From DAOUAM01 sp034433305 (GTDB lineage: Bacteria; Chloroflexota; Dehalococcoidia; Lucifugimonadales; DAOUAM01): DNA of 28,785 nucleotides. The first letter of the stretch is position 1, and the number at the start of each line of letters is the position of its first letter. This document shows positions 13,671 through 21,652 of this stretch, in pieces. Below the pieces are notes generated by a model. The model saw only the letters and a program-made list of their open reading frames with translations, was not told the origin of the DNA and searched no databases. Location: assembly GCA_034433305.1 (NCBI GenBank), contig DAOUAM010000091.1, positions 1 through 28,785 of the forward strand, given 5' to 3'. The translations under genes were made by a program, and so were the position numbers.

Positions 13671-16148
13671 ATGAGAGTACCCGTGTCCTGGCTCAAGAAG
13701 TATGTCCCCGTGACGGTGCCGCTGCGGGAGCTGGCCCAGCGCATGACCATGGCCGGCGTGGAGGTCGGCGGGATAGAGGAGATTGGCGCCGACTGGGACA
13801 GGGAGAAGATCGTCGTCGGCAAGGTGCTGCGGGTGGACCCGCACCCCAACGCCGACAGGCTCAGCCTGCCGACGGTGGACCTGGGCCACGGGGAGACGGC
13901 GACGGTGGTGTGCGGCGCGCCCAACGTGTCGGCCGGCCAGAAGATAGCCTTCGCGAAGGAGGGCGCCCGGCTGTTCAGCCCGCGCACCGGCAAGGTGGAG
14001 ACACTGAAGGCGGCGCGCATCCGGGGCGTCCTGTCCGCCGGGATGGTGTGCTCCGCCCTGGAGCTTGGCCTGAGCCAGGAGCACGAGGGCATCCTGGTGC
14101 TGGACCCCGACGCGCCGGTGGGCATGCCCCTGGCCGACTACCTGGGCGATGCCATCCTGGAGATAGAGCCGACTCCCAACCGCATTGACTGCGCCTCGGT
14201 GCTGGGCATCGCCCACGAGGTGGCCGCCCTCACGGGGCAGCGTGTCACCGAGCCAGACCTGTCCTACTCCGAGGAGGGGCCGGCCATTGAAAGCCTGGCA
14301 AGGATAGAGATCGCCGACCCGGAGCTGTGCCACAGGTACACGGCCAGCCTCGTCACAGGCATCAAGGTAGGCCCGTCGCCCAGGTGGCTTCAAGAAGCCC
14401 TGACCAGGGCCGGGCAGAGGCCCATCAACAACGTGGTGGACATCACCAACTACGTCATGCTGGAGTACAACCAGCCGCTGCACGCCTTCGACTTCCACAA
14501 GGTCAAGGAGCGGACTGTCATAGTCCGGGCGGCGCGCCCCGGCGAGGCGCTGGTGACCCTGGACGGCCAGGCCCGCAAGCTGGCCCCGCCCATGCTGGTC
14601 ATCGCCGACGCCCACGACGCCATCGGCCTGGCGGGCATCATGGGCGGCGCCAACACGGAGATTGACGAGAGCACCACGGCGGTGTTGCTGGAGTCGGCCA
14701 ACTTCAGCGCCCTGAACACACGGCGCACCGCTTCGGCCCTGCAGCTCAAGACCGAGGCGTCCTACCGCTTCGAGCGCAGCATCCGGGCGGAGCTGGCGCC
14801 GCTGGCCCTGCGCCGCGCCACACAGTTGCTGGTGCAGGTGGCCGGCGGCAAGGCCGCCAGGGGCATCATAGACCTGTACCCGGGCCGCAAAGAGGAGCCG
14901 GTGGTCAGGATAAGCCGGGGGCGCGTAAAGCAGGTACTGGGCGTGGACTTCAGCATGCAGAAGGTGGAGCAGGTGCTGACCTCCCTGGGCTTCCAGCGGG
15001 CCAGGGAGCCAGAGGGGCTGATTGACCTCATCGAGGCCGTGGAGGGCGCCGCCACGCCAGAGCGGGAGACGCTGTGGCTGAAGCCCCCTTACTGGCGCTC
15101 GGACATCTCCATTGAGGACGACCTGGTGGAGGAGGTGGCCCGCATCCTGGGCTACGACACCATGCCCACCACCATGCTCTCCACCCCCATACCCTACCAC
15201 GCGGCCCAGCCCCTGCGAGAGCTACGGGAGCGACTGAAGGACCTGCTGGTGGCCGCCGGCATGCAGGAGACCATCTCTTACTCGCTGACGGACCTGGAGT
15301 CGCTGGCGCGGGCCGAGGCGCTGCGGGACGGCGCGGGGCCGCTGAAGATCGCTAACCCCATGAGCAGCCAGCAGGCGTACCTGCGCACCAGCCTGCGGGG
15401 TAGCATCCTGGAGACGCTGGCATCCAACAGGGCCCGCCTGGCCGGCGACGCCATCCGGATATTCGAGGCCGGGCGCGTCTACCTGCCCAGGGAAGAGGCC
15501 AAAGAGCGCGACCTGCCCCACGAGAAGGAGGTGCTGGTGGGCGTGCTGTCCGGGCCGAGGGCGCCTGACTCCTGGCTCGGCCCCAGGGGCGACATGGACT
15601 TCTTCGATGCCAAGGGCGTGCTGGAGTTCGTCTTTGGCAAGCTGGGCGTCGAGGCCAGCTATGGGCCTGCTGGGGACGCCATCCTGCACCCGGGCAAGAC
15701 GGCGCAGGTCCGCTGCGGCGACGTGGCCGTGGGCGTGGTGGGCGAGGTGCACCCGCGAGTGCTGGAGCGGTACGACCTCCAGGGCCGGCCCGTGGCCTTC
15801 TTCGAGCTGGACCTGGAGGTGCTGTCCCGGGCGACACAGGGCATCCGGCGGCGCTACCGCAGCATCAGCCGGTTCCCGGAGTCGGAGCGCGACCTGGCGG
15901 TGGTGGTGGACGCCGATATCCCTTCGGCCAGGCCCAAGGCCATCATAGACCAGCACCGGCTGGTGGCCCGCAGCGCTCTCTTCGACGTGTACACCGGCCC
16001 AGGAATACCCGAGGGCAAGAAGTCGCTGGCCTACCGCATCGTCTTCCAGTCCCACGAGGGCACGCTGACCGCCGAGCAGGTGAACGAGGCCCGCGACGAA
16101 ATCCTGCGCCGGCTCCAGCGGGAGGTGGGCGCGGAACTGAGAGGGTGA
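13671..16148 (+). CDS. pheT: Phenylalanyl-tRNA synthetase beta subunit
   Basis: The 825-residue beta subunit of PheRS binds tRNA-Phe and edits mischarged Tyr. Domains in order: an N-terminal MRVPVSWLKKYV start and OB-type tRNA-binding domain (KVLRVDPHPNADRLSLPTVDLG, residues ~40-150), the B3/B4 editing domain (~210-385, with LVTLDGQARKLAPPMLVIAD and GIMGGANTEI), the B5 domain (~400-490), a catalytic-like core with DDLVEEVARILGYDTMP and YSLTDLE, and the C-terminal FDX-ACB anticodon-binding domain (SRFPESERDLAVVVDADI to the end). Length matches the family. AGAGGT precedes the ATG. moeA starts 4 nt after its stop, implying co-transcription. Confidence 0.97.
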   Translation: MRVPVSWLKKYVPVTVPLRELAQRMTMAGVEVGGIEEIGADWDREKIVVGKVLRVDPHPNADRLSLPTVDLGHGETATVVCGAPNVSAGQKIAFAKEGARLFSPRTGKVETLKAARIRGVLSAGMVCSALELGLSQEHEGILVLDPDAPVGMPLADYLGDAILEIEPTPNRIDCASVLGIAHEVAALTGQRVTEPDLSYSEEGPAIESLARIEIADPELCHRYTASLVTGIKVGPSPRWLQEALTRAGQRPINNVVDITNYVMLEYNQPLHAFDFHKVKERTVIVRAARPGEALVTLDGQARKLAPPMLVIADAHDAIGLAGIMGGANTEIDESTTAVLLESANFSALNTRRTASALQLKTEASYRFERSIRAELAPLALRRATQLLVQVAGGKAARGIIDLYPGRKEEPVVRISRGRVKQVLGVDFSMQKVEQVLTSLGFQRAREPEGLIDLIEAVEGAATPERETLWLKPPYWRSDISIEDDLVEEVARILGYDTMPTTMLSTPIPYHAAQPLRELRERLKDLLVAAGMQETISYSLTDLESLARAEALRDGAGPLKIANPMSSQQAYLRTSLRGSILETLASNRARLAGDAIRIFEAGRVYLPREEAKERDLPHEKEVLVGVLSGPRAPDSWLGPRGDMDFFDAKGVLEFVFGKLGVEASYGPAGDAILHPGKTAQVRCGDVAVGVVGEVHPRVLERYDLQGRPVAFFELDLEVLSRATQGIRRRYRSISRFPESERDLAVVVDADIPSARPKAIIDQHRLVARSALFDVYTGPGIPEGKKSLAYRIVFQSHEGTLTAEQVNEARDEILRRLQREVGAELRG

Positions 16149-16152
16149 CACC

Positions 16153-17451
16153 ATGAGAGAGCCACACGTGCACCGGCACTACGATGAGTCCATGCTCAGC
16201 GTGGAAGAGGCGCTGGAGCGCATCCTGGGCTTCTTCCATCCACTGGAGCCGGAGGAGAAGCCCATCCTGGAGGCGCTGGGCCAGGTGCTGGCCGAGGACG
16301 TCGTTTCCCCCCTGGACATCCCGCCACTGGACAACTCGGCCATGGACGGCTACGCTGTCCAGGCCAGCAGCACCGCTGGAGCGTCGAAGGGATCGCCGGT
16401 GCTGCTGCGCGTGGTCGGCGCGGTGGCCGCCGGCCAGTTGCCCCAGCAGGAGGTCACGCCAGGCACGGCGGTGCGCATCATGACCGGCGCGCCCGTCCCC
16501 AGGGGTGCCGACGCCATCGTGCCCTTCGAGGATACCGACGAGGTGGAGCGCCGCCGGTCGGGCAGAGGCCTGTCAGAGATAGCCATACATATCGAAGTGC
16601 CCCCTGGCGCGGAGGTGCGCCCGGCCGGGCAGGACGTGAGGAAGGGCGAAAAGGTGCTGTCCAGGGGTGTGGTGCTGCGCCCCGCAGAGATAGGCGTGTT
16701 GGCCTCCCTGGGCTATAGCAGGGTGAAGGTGGTGCGACGGCCTGTGGTGGGCATCCTGGCCACCGGCGACGAGCTGGTGGAGCCGGGGGACGAGTACGGG
16801 CCGGGCAAGATTTACAACAGCAACAGCTACAGCCTGGCCGCCGGCGTGCTGCGCTATGGCGGCGTGCCCCGTATGCTGGGCATCGCCAGGGACAACCTGG
16901 AGTCCATGAACGCCAGGCTGCGCGAAGGGCTGGAGTGTGACATGCTCATCACCTCGGCTGGCGTCTCCAGGGGCGACTACGACATGGTCAAGGACGTGCT
17001 GGCGCAGCACGGCAGGATAGACTTCTGGTCGGTGCGCATGCGGCCGGCCAAGCCCCTGGCCTTCGGGGTGCTGCGCGCGCCCAACGGCCGCTCGGTGCCG
17101 CACCTGGGCCTGCCAGGGAACCCGGTGAGCGCCCTAGTGGCCTTCGAGCAGTTCGGGCGGGCGGCCATCCTCAAGATGCTGGGCAAAAAGGACCTGGCCA
17201 AGCCCGCCATCGAGGCCGTCCTGGAGGAGCCTATCTACAACAACGATGGCCGCAGGGTGTATGCTAGAGTTGTGGTCACCAGACGCGACGGCGCCTACCA
17301 CGCCCGCCTCACAGGCAACCAGAGCTCCAACCTGCTCACGTCCATGGCCAGGGCCAACGGCCTGGCCATCTGCCCCGAAGACCTGCCCAGGAAGGACGCC
17401 GGCCAGGTGGTCAGGGTACAGATGCTGGACTGGCCGGAAGAGGTGTTCTGA
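16153..17451 (+). CDS. moeA: Molybdopterin molybdotransferase MoeA
   Basis: The 432-residue protein inserts molybdate into molybdopterin-AMP in molybdenum cofactor synthesis. It has the MoeA layout: MLSVEEALERILGFFHPL, PLDIPPLDNSAMDGYAV, GTAVRIMTGAPVPRGADAIVPFE, then the MPT-binding domain with VGILATGDELVEPGD, KIYNSNSYSLA, ITSAGVSRGDYDMV and GLPGNPVSALVAFEQF, and the C-terminal domain IV. The start at 16153 gives a 13-residue leader before the conserved MLSVEEAL; ATG 16192 is a plausible alternative. It follows pheT by 4 nt, an unusual pairing. A small hairpin (CAGCCA/TGGCTG, 17454-17478) follows the stop but lacks a clear T-tract. Confidence 0.94.
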   Translation: MREPHVHRHYDESMLSVEEALERILGFFHPLEPEEKPILEALGQVLAEDVVSPLDIPPLDNSAMDGYAVQASSTAGASKGSPVLLRVVGAVAAGQLPQQEVTPGTAVRIMTGAPVPRGADAIVPFEDTDEVERRRSGRGLSEIAIHIEVPPGAEVRPAGQDVRKGEKVLSRGVVLRPAEIGVLASLGYSRVKVVRRPVVGILATGDELVEPGDEYGPGKIYNSNSYSLAAGVLRYGGVPRMLGIARDNLESMNARLREGLECDMLITSAGVSRGDYDMVKDVLAQHGRIDFWSVRMRPAKPLAFGVLRAPNGRSVPHLGLPGNPVSALVAFEQFGRAAILKMLGKKDLAKPAIEAVLEEPIYNNDGRRVYARVVVTRRDGAYHARLTGNQSSNLLTSMARANGLAICPEDLPRKDAGQVVRVQMLDWPEEVF

Positions 17452-17562
17452 GTCAGCCAAGCACCAGCGCCGTGGCTGCATTTAAGCTATCAGATGCCTG
17501 GCCCCGGACACAGCCTCGCGGGGCAAGGGCAACACCGCCTCAGGTAAGGAGGTAAGACATTT

Positions 17563-18039
17563 ATGATGGACCAGAACGGCAAGGAACCCCAGCCACCCAG
17601 GTATTTTATTGACCTGGAGGGTCCGTGCGCGCGCCGCCGGTCCCTGCCACTTATGATCGCCAGCAGAAGGGGTTACAAGTACCAGAACACGGAGCCTGTG
17701 GAGACGCTGCTGGCCGCCGATCCCAGGGAGCTGATCCGGCAGATCGTGGAGGACAGCGCCCAGGACGCTGACTATTTGCTGCCCGACACGCCATTGAAGG
17801 AGGCTATTTTCCGGGTGCTGCTGGCCAACGGGAACCAGCCCATGACGGCGGAGGAGATAAGCCAGAAGCTCTCCCAGCGCTGGGCCATGACAGCCAACCC
17901 ACGGGATATCTCTCCAAGAGTTATCCAGCGGCTCCTGGAGCACTGCGAGTCCTACTGCATTGCCCGCTTCCCGGAGCCGCCACCTGAGAGTAAAGGGAAC
18001 AACAACGAGGCCTCGGAGCAGGGTACTCCCCAGGCCTGA
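17563..18039 (+). CDS. Unknown protein with a winged-helix-like segment
   Basis: This 158-residue protein is not one I can name. A proline-rich start and YFIDLEGPCARRRSLPLMIASRRGYKYQ lead to a central helix (DPRELIRQIVEDSAQDADYLLPD). Then comes a likely winged helix: PLKEAIFRVLLANGNQPMTAEEISQKLSQRWAMTANPRDISPRVIQRLLEHCESYCI. The tail is polar and probably disordered. That pattern suggests a DNA- or RNA-binding regulator, by fold only. A textbook AAGGAGG lies upstream of tandem ATG codons (17563, 17566), so expression is likely strong. It stands alone after moeA and converges with the small basic gene across a perfect stem-loop. Confidence 0.8.
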   Translation: MMDQNGKEPQPPRYFIDLEGPCARRRSLPLMIASRRGYKYQNTEPVETLLAADPRELIRQIVEDSAQDADYLLPDTPLKEAIFRVLLANGNQPMTAEEISQKLSQRWAMTANPRDISPRVIQRLLEHCESYCIARFPEPPPESKGNNNEASEQGTPQA

Positions 18040-18081
18040 ACTGGAAGGCCTCGCTATCGCGACAGGGAGTTGGCGCGTAAT

Positions 18082-18108
18082 GTACGGGCGGCGGTCAGCC
18101 GCCCGTAC
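18082..18108. terminator. Perfect 11-bp stem-loop between convergent genes (bidirectional terminator)
   Basis: GTACGGGCGGC (18082-18092) and GCCGCCCGTAC (18098-18108) form an uninterrupted stem around the loop GGTCA. It lies between the stop of the winged-helix gene and the stop codon of the small basic gene, which abuts it. The plus strand continues CTACTCTTCTTC, pyrimidine-rich but not a pure T-tract. Placement fits a shared terminator. Confidence 0.6.
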
Positions 18109-18258
18109 CTACTCTTCTTCCCGTGGCTTGCGCCGCTTCTTGATGACCTCAACTTCTGCCGGGACAAACTCAGTGGGCTGCGTCGTCAGCACTGGCCTCT
18201 TGTCTTCCTTCTTCTTGGGCTTCTTGGCTTCTCGCTTCGGGAAATCGCCTCTAGCCAT
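18109..18258 (-). CDS. Small highly charged protein (49 residues)
   Basis: The product starts MARGDFPKREAKKPKKKEDK, continues RPVLTTQPTEFVPAEVEVI and ends KKRRKPREEE. It is extremely rich in Lys, Arg and Glu, with a central uncharged strand-like segment, so it is probably unstructured and may bind nucleic acid or ribosomes; this is inference. GGGAGGT lies 6 nt before the ATG, and a perfect stem-loop directly follows the stop, which supports a real expressed gene. I have the impression that similar small K-rich proteins occur in other Chloroflexota, without a known function. Confidence 0.68.
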   Translation of the reverse strand: MARGDFPKREAKKPKKKEDKRPVLTTQPTEFVPAEVEVIKKRRKPREEE

Positions 18259-18357
18259 AGCCAACCTCCCTGAACAAGCTATCTCTGATAGCCCTGCTTT
18301 GAGTTTAAGCCATCCAGGAAAGCCCTGTAAAGGTGATGGGCCTGGGCAGCGGTCGGG

Positions 18358-18386
18358 TTGACACTGTCCATGGCCGACTCTATACT
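18358..18386 (+). promoter_or_regulatory. Near-consensus sigma70 promoter for the alpha/beta hydrolase
   Basis: TTGACA (18358-18363), a 17-nt spacer and TATACT (18381-18386) give an 11/12 match, the best promoter in the window. The predicted start near 18393 shows that upstream in-frame start codons (TTG 18358, ATG 18370) cannot be the translation start. Confidence 0.8.
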
Positions 18387-18429
18387 TGCCCATGTCCCTT
18401 CCGGGACTCGCACAGCAGGGAGGCCTCAC

Positions 18430-19242
18430 TTGGCACAGCGCATAGAGCCTCGCAGCTACTTTGTGGAAGTCAACGGACAGAAACTCCACTACAGGCAGTG
18501 GTCCTACGAAGGGCCGCCCCTGGTGCTGCTGCATGGCGTCACCAGCAGCAGCACATCCTGGGACCAGATAGCTCCGGAGTTCGCCTCGCGCTACAGTGTC
18601 ATGGCGTTGGACCTCAGGGGCCACGGCCTATCTTCCAGGCCCACCAGCGGCTACACCTGGGCCGGCCACTACGCGGCGGACGTGGTGGCCTTCGTGGAGG
18701 GCCACCTGGACCAGCCGGCCATCCTGGTGGGCCACTCCCTGGGGGCGATGGTGACGGTGCCAGTGGCCGTGGGCGCGCCGGACAGGGTGCGCGCCATCGT
18801 CCTGGAAGACCCGCCGGCCTTCCCCAGCATGGACAGGAGGGAGCGGTTCCAGCCCACCCTGCAACTGAAGCGCATGCCCTACCAGCAGCGCTTGCAGGAG
18901 CTGCTGGCTATGGGCCTGCCCAGGGAAGTGGCGGTCTATCGGGCCGACAACCTGGAGGCCGTGAGCGAGCACGTCCTGGTGGAGCTGATGGAGGGCAACA
19001 CCGCCTACCAGGCCGACGCCTGGTTCCCCAGGGTATCCTGCCCGGCGCTGGTCATCCTGGGCAACCCTGACAGGGGAGGAGTCGTCAAGCTCGCCGACCG
19101 CCCTCGCCTGGCCCGGCTGCTCAAGGGGGCCAGGACCGTGGAATGGGCCGACGTCGGCCACGGTATACACTCCGAGCAGCCGCAGCGGTTCGTGTCCGAG
19201 GTCATGGCCTTTCTCAAGGGGCTTCCCGGCCAGGTCGGCTGA
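18430..19242 (+). CDS. Alpha/beta hydrolase
   Basis: The 270-residue protein is a soluble alpha/beta-hydrolase-fold enzyme: LVLLHGVTSSSTSWDQIAPEFA (HG oxyanion motif), VMALDLRGHGLSS, the nucleophile elbow VGHSLGAM with S103, an acid candidate in LGNPDRGG and the catalytic His in DVGHGIHSEQPQRF. It is likely an esterase, lactonase or C-C hydrolase; the substrate is unknown. The start is taken as TTG at 18430, because AGGGAGG lies 6 nt upstream and the promoter covers the earlier codons; this gives MAQRIEPRSYFVEVNG, the usual family start. It seems monocistronic, with ilvE following after its own promoter. Confidence 0.88.
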   Translation: MAQRIEPRSYFVEVNGQKLHYRQWSYEGPPLVLLHGVTSSSTSWDQIAPEFASRYSVMALDLRGHGLSSRPTSGYTWAGHYAADVVAFVEGHLDQPAILVGHSLGAMVTVPVAVGAPDRVRAIVLEDPPAFPSMDRRERFQPTLQLKRMPYQQRLQELLAMGLPREVAVYRADNLEAVSEHVLVELMEGNTAYQADAWFPRVSCPALVILGNPDRGGVVKLADRPRLARLLKGARTVEWADVGHGIHSEQPQRFVSEVMAFLKGLPGQVG

Positions 19243-19384
19243 GCAATGCGCGCCCCGCGCCGTCCCTTGCCCTGTGGTGACAGCCCTGGCATATCTGTAG
19301 AAATCTTCAACCGGTCAGGTGCCCGGTGGGGCCAGGAGATGAGGCGGTGGAGCAAAGGCCCCTACGCCCGGGCAGGCACGGAGG

Positions 19385-19414
19385 TTGTATTACCAAGCTG
19401 GGATTGATTATAAT
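19385..19414 (+). promoter_or_regulatory. Promoter for ilvE
   Basis: TTGTAT (19385-19390, 3/6), an 18-nt spacer and a perfect TATAAT (19409-19414). The leader is only about 33 nt, so no T-box or leader-peptide attenuator fits between it and the gene. Confidence 0.55.
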
Positions 19415-19452
19415 GGGCCGCAGTGTCTAGCAGAAAAGGAGACCAGCAGACT

Positions 19453-20385
19453 ATGCCTCAGGCCCTAGCGTTCTTCCGGGGAAAGGTTGTCCCGCTCTCG
19501 GAGGCCAGGGTGAGTGTAATGACCCACGCGCTCCACTATGGCACGGCCGTATTCGAGGGCATCCGGGGCAACTGGAACGCGAAGAAGGGCGCCATGTACA
19601 TCTTCCGGATGCGGGAGCACTACCAGCGCTTTATCCAGGGCTGCCGCATCATGCTGCTGGATATCCCCTACACAGTGGACGACCTGTGCCAGATAACCAT
19701 TGACCTCGTCCGTAACTGCGGCTACAAAGAGGACGTGTACATCAGGCCGCTGGCCTACAAGAGCGCCGAGCGTGTGGCTAACCTGAAGCTCCAGGAACTG
19801 CAGAGCGACTTCACGCTCATCATAGTGCCCTTCGGCTCCTACATTGACGCCGAGGGGGCCATACGCTGCTGCACCTCCTCCTGGCGCCGGATAGACGACA
19901 CTATCATCCCGCCCAGGGTGAAGATATCGGGCCACTACGTTAACAGCATCCTCGCCAAGACGGAGGCGGTGCTGGCCGGGTTCGACGAGGCCATAATGCT
20001 GAACCAGGATGGCAGCGTCTCGGAGGGCAGCGGCGAGAACCTGTTCATGGTGTCCGGGGGTGTCCTCCATACGCCCCTGGTGTCCGACAACAACCTGACG
20101 GGCATCACCCGCGACTCCGCCTGGCAGCTTGCCAGGGAAGAGCTGGGGTTGGAGGTGGTGGAGCGCCGCATACGCCGGAGTGAGCTTTACCTGGCCGATG
20201 AGATATTCCTGACCGGCACGGCGGCGCACATCACGCCGGTGGGCCACCTGGACAACCGCCCCATTGGCAACGGCGAGATTGGGCCAATAACCCGGTCTCT
20301 GCGCGAACTGTACGTGGACGTCATCAGGGGCAACAACGAAAAGTACACCCACTGGTGCAGCGCCGTCCCGCTGGAGGGCTGGTAG
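19453..20385 (+). CDS. ilvE: Branched-chain amino acid aminotransferase
   Basis: This 310-residue PLP class IV transaminase makes Val, Leu and Ile from their keto acids with glutamate. Family motifs are HALHYGTAVFEGIRG, YIRPLAYKS, the PLP lysine K157 in PPRVKISGHYVNSILAKTEA, GSVSEGSGENLFMV and EIFLTGTAAHITPV. Length is typical of the 300-310 residue IlvE group. AAAAGGAG lies about 11 nt upstream of the ATG; an in-frame GTG at 19423 would overlap the predicted transcript start and is rejected. A membrane-protein gene starts 30 nt downstream in the same direction, with its own GGAAAGG site. Confidence 0.95.
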   Translation: MPQALAFFRGKVVPLSEARVSVMTHALHYGTAVFEGIRGNWNAKKGAMYIFRMREHYQRFIQGCRIMLLDIPYTVDDLCQITIDLVRNCGYKEDVYIRPLAYKSAERVANLKLQELQSDFTLIIVPFGSYIDAEGAIRCCTSSWRRIDDTIIPPRVKISGHYVNSILAKTEAVLAGFDEAIMLNQDGSVSEGSGENLFMVSGGVLHTPLVSDNNLTGITRDSAWQLAREELGLEVVERRIRRSELYLADEIFLTGTAAHITPVGHLDNRPIGNGEIGPITRSLRELYVDVIRGNNEKYTHWCSAVPLEGW

Positions 20386-20415
20386 CGGACACCATACCCG
20401 TAGGAAAGGCGGACG

Positions 20416-20856
20416 ATGTCAGAGTTTGCACTGGACTACTCTATACTCGTCTTCCTTGCCAGCATCGGCGTTATACAGATAGCTGCCTCGGTCAACCGGC
20501 TGAAGGGCCTGCTTTTCTTCAAGTCGCCCCTGATGGCGCGCCTGTTTGGCCTGTCGCTGACGGTGGGGGCCTTCGTGTGGTTCTTCGCCTCCGAGCCGCG
20601 CAACATCAACGACTACGCCGGTGGCCTGGACGCCAACGTGCAGGCGCTCTTCTGCTTCTTCAGCGCCGTGGCCGCCGTACTGGCTACTTTTGTCGTGTCC
20701 TCGCTGCTGAACGCCCGCATGGGCGGCGAGGAGCACTCCCCGGATGACGGGCTGGACGCCCTCAGGAGCACCACGTACCTGAAGGCGGTGACCAGCAATC
20801 TTGCACGCTGGTGGAGAGAATGGCGGACGCAGATGCGGAGCTATTTTTCTGGATAA
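20416..20856 (+). CDS. Unknown three-helix membrane protein
   Basis: The 146-residue protein is not recognised. It has likely membrane segments at about residues 7-24 (YSILVFLASIGVIQIAAS), 39-58 (LMARLFGLSLTVGAFVWFFA) and 72-93 (VQALFCFFSAVAAVLATFVVSS), then a cytoplasmic amphipathic tail rich in Arg and Trp (LARWWREWRTQMRSYFSG). Its last 37 nt overlap the start of the PAP2-like gene, and the two are probably translationally coupled, suggesting a membrane complex or shared lipid-related role. No catalytic residues can be picked out. Confidence 0.78.
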   Translation: MSEFALDYSILVFLASIGVIQIAASVNRLKGLLFFKSPLMARLFGLSLTVGAFVWFFASEPRNINDYAGGLDANVQALFCFFSAVAAVLATFVVSSLLNARMGGEEHSPDDGLDALRSTTYLKAVTSNLARWWREWRTQMRSYFSG

Positions 20857-21401
20857 ATAGCTGGGTCGGCAGGTTCCCTGCCTTCGACCGGGCCATGGAG
20901 TGGGTAGTCAGCGATTACCTGATTCCCGTGGGCTTCGCGCTGGCGCTGCTGGGCCTCTGGTTCACCGGCGGCGACAAGCTGGCCCGGCAGAGGCACCAGA
21001 TAGGCGTGTTCGTTGCCCTGAGCTCCATGGGCTTCGCCAGCCTGGCCGTGTTCATCATCAACGCCGTCTATTTCCGGCCCCGGCCCTTCGCCGTGCACGA
21101 GGTGTCCCTGCTGTTCTATGAGCCGACCGACTCCTCCTTCCCGGCCAACTCCATGGCGGCCACCTTCGCCATAGCCGCCGCCGTCTTCGGCGTCAACCGG
21201 CGGGTGGGAGCGGTCATGTACGTGGTGGCGGCCATATACGCCTTCTCGCGGGTATACGCCGGGGTGCATTACCCACTGGACGTCACGGCAGGGGCACTCA
21301 TAGGCATTGTGATGGCCTGGCTGGTCTTCAAGCTGCGGGACCTTCTGGAGCCTCTGCCGACGCTGGTAGTCAAGGCCCTCCGCATCATCTGCCTGGCCTG
21401 A
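20820..21401 (+). CDS. PAP2-superfamily membrane protein with altered catalytic motifs
   Basis: The 193-residue protein has the six-helix PAP2 layout and resembles undecaprenyl-diphosphatase (BcrC)-type phosphatases. Motif C3 is intact (S143-R-V-Y-A-G-V-H150-Y-P-L-D154). Motif C1 reads N81-AVYFR-P-R88-P89, with Asn in place of the usual Lys. Motif C2 reads S106-F-P-A-N-S111, so the normally conserved PSGH/PSNH histidine is Ser. The nucleophile His150 remains, but the acid/base His is missing, so activity may be changed or lost. ATG 20820 is preceded by GGAGAGA; it overlaps the upstream membrane gene by 37 nt. It acts in the cytoplasmic membrane. Confidence 0.85.
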   Translation: MADADAELFFWINSWVGRFPAFDRAMEWVVSDYLIPVGFALALLGLWFTGGDKLARQRHQIGVFVALSSMGFASLAVFIINAVYFRPRPFAVHEVSLLFYEPTDSSFPANSMAATFAIAAAVFGVNRRVGAVMYVVAAIYAFSRVYAGVHYPLDVTAGALIGIVMAWLVFKLRDLLEPLPTLVVKALRIICLA

Positions 21402-21421
21402 GGCGGTGTTTTGCTCCCTTT

Positions 21422-21460
21422 CCCTCGACAGGCTCGGGCCTGTCCTGAGCGTGCCGAAGG
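21422..21460. repeat. REP-like inverted repeat, compact copy
   Basis: Arms of 17 nt, CCCTCGACAGGCTCGGG and CCTGAGCGTGCCGAAGG, pair at about 13 of 17 positions around the 5-nt loop CCTGT. The same two arms recur, separated by 78 nt, at 23393-23504. The right arm belongs to the widespread 'CCTGAGC(T/G)TG(T/C)CGAAGG' intergenic repeat type. Confidence 0.75.
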
Positions 21461-21629
21461 GGCAGGCCCTGAGCCTTCGGGCCGAGGCCCATCAGGCCGA
21501 GGGCTTGTGGAAGGAGAGGAGGCTGGTGTTTCGCCCCCTCCGGGCTGAGCGGGGTATATATTTCCCTGACGCTTGTTTGTATGGCCTGGTGGAAGCCTGG
21601 GCTGGCACCGTGAGGCGTAGCCTGTCGGT

Positions 21630-21644
21630 CCCACCCACCCGCCC
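21630..21644 (-). other. G-quadruplex motif on the minus strand
   Basis: The minus strand reads GGGCGGGTGGGTGGG: four G3 runs with single-nucleotide loops, the arrangement expected to give a very stable parallel quadruplex. It lies in the 3' flank of the minus-strand DUF6141-like gene and would be present in an extended transcript of it. Confidence 0.7.
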
Positions 21645-21652
21645 TGGCTGCG

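Noticed and set aside
17454..17483. Hairpin after moeA as intrinsic terminator
   Set aside because: The 6-bp stem with a 13-nt loop is followed by CATTTAAG, without a proper T-tract; too weak to call.
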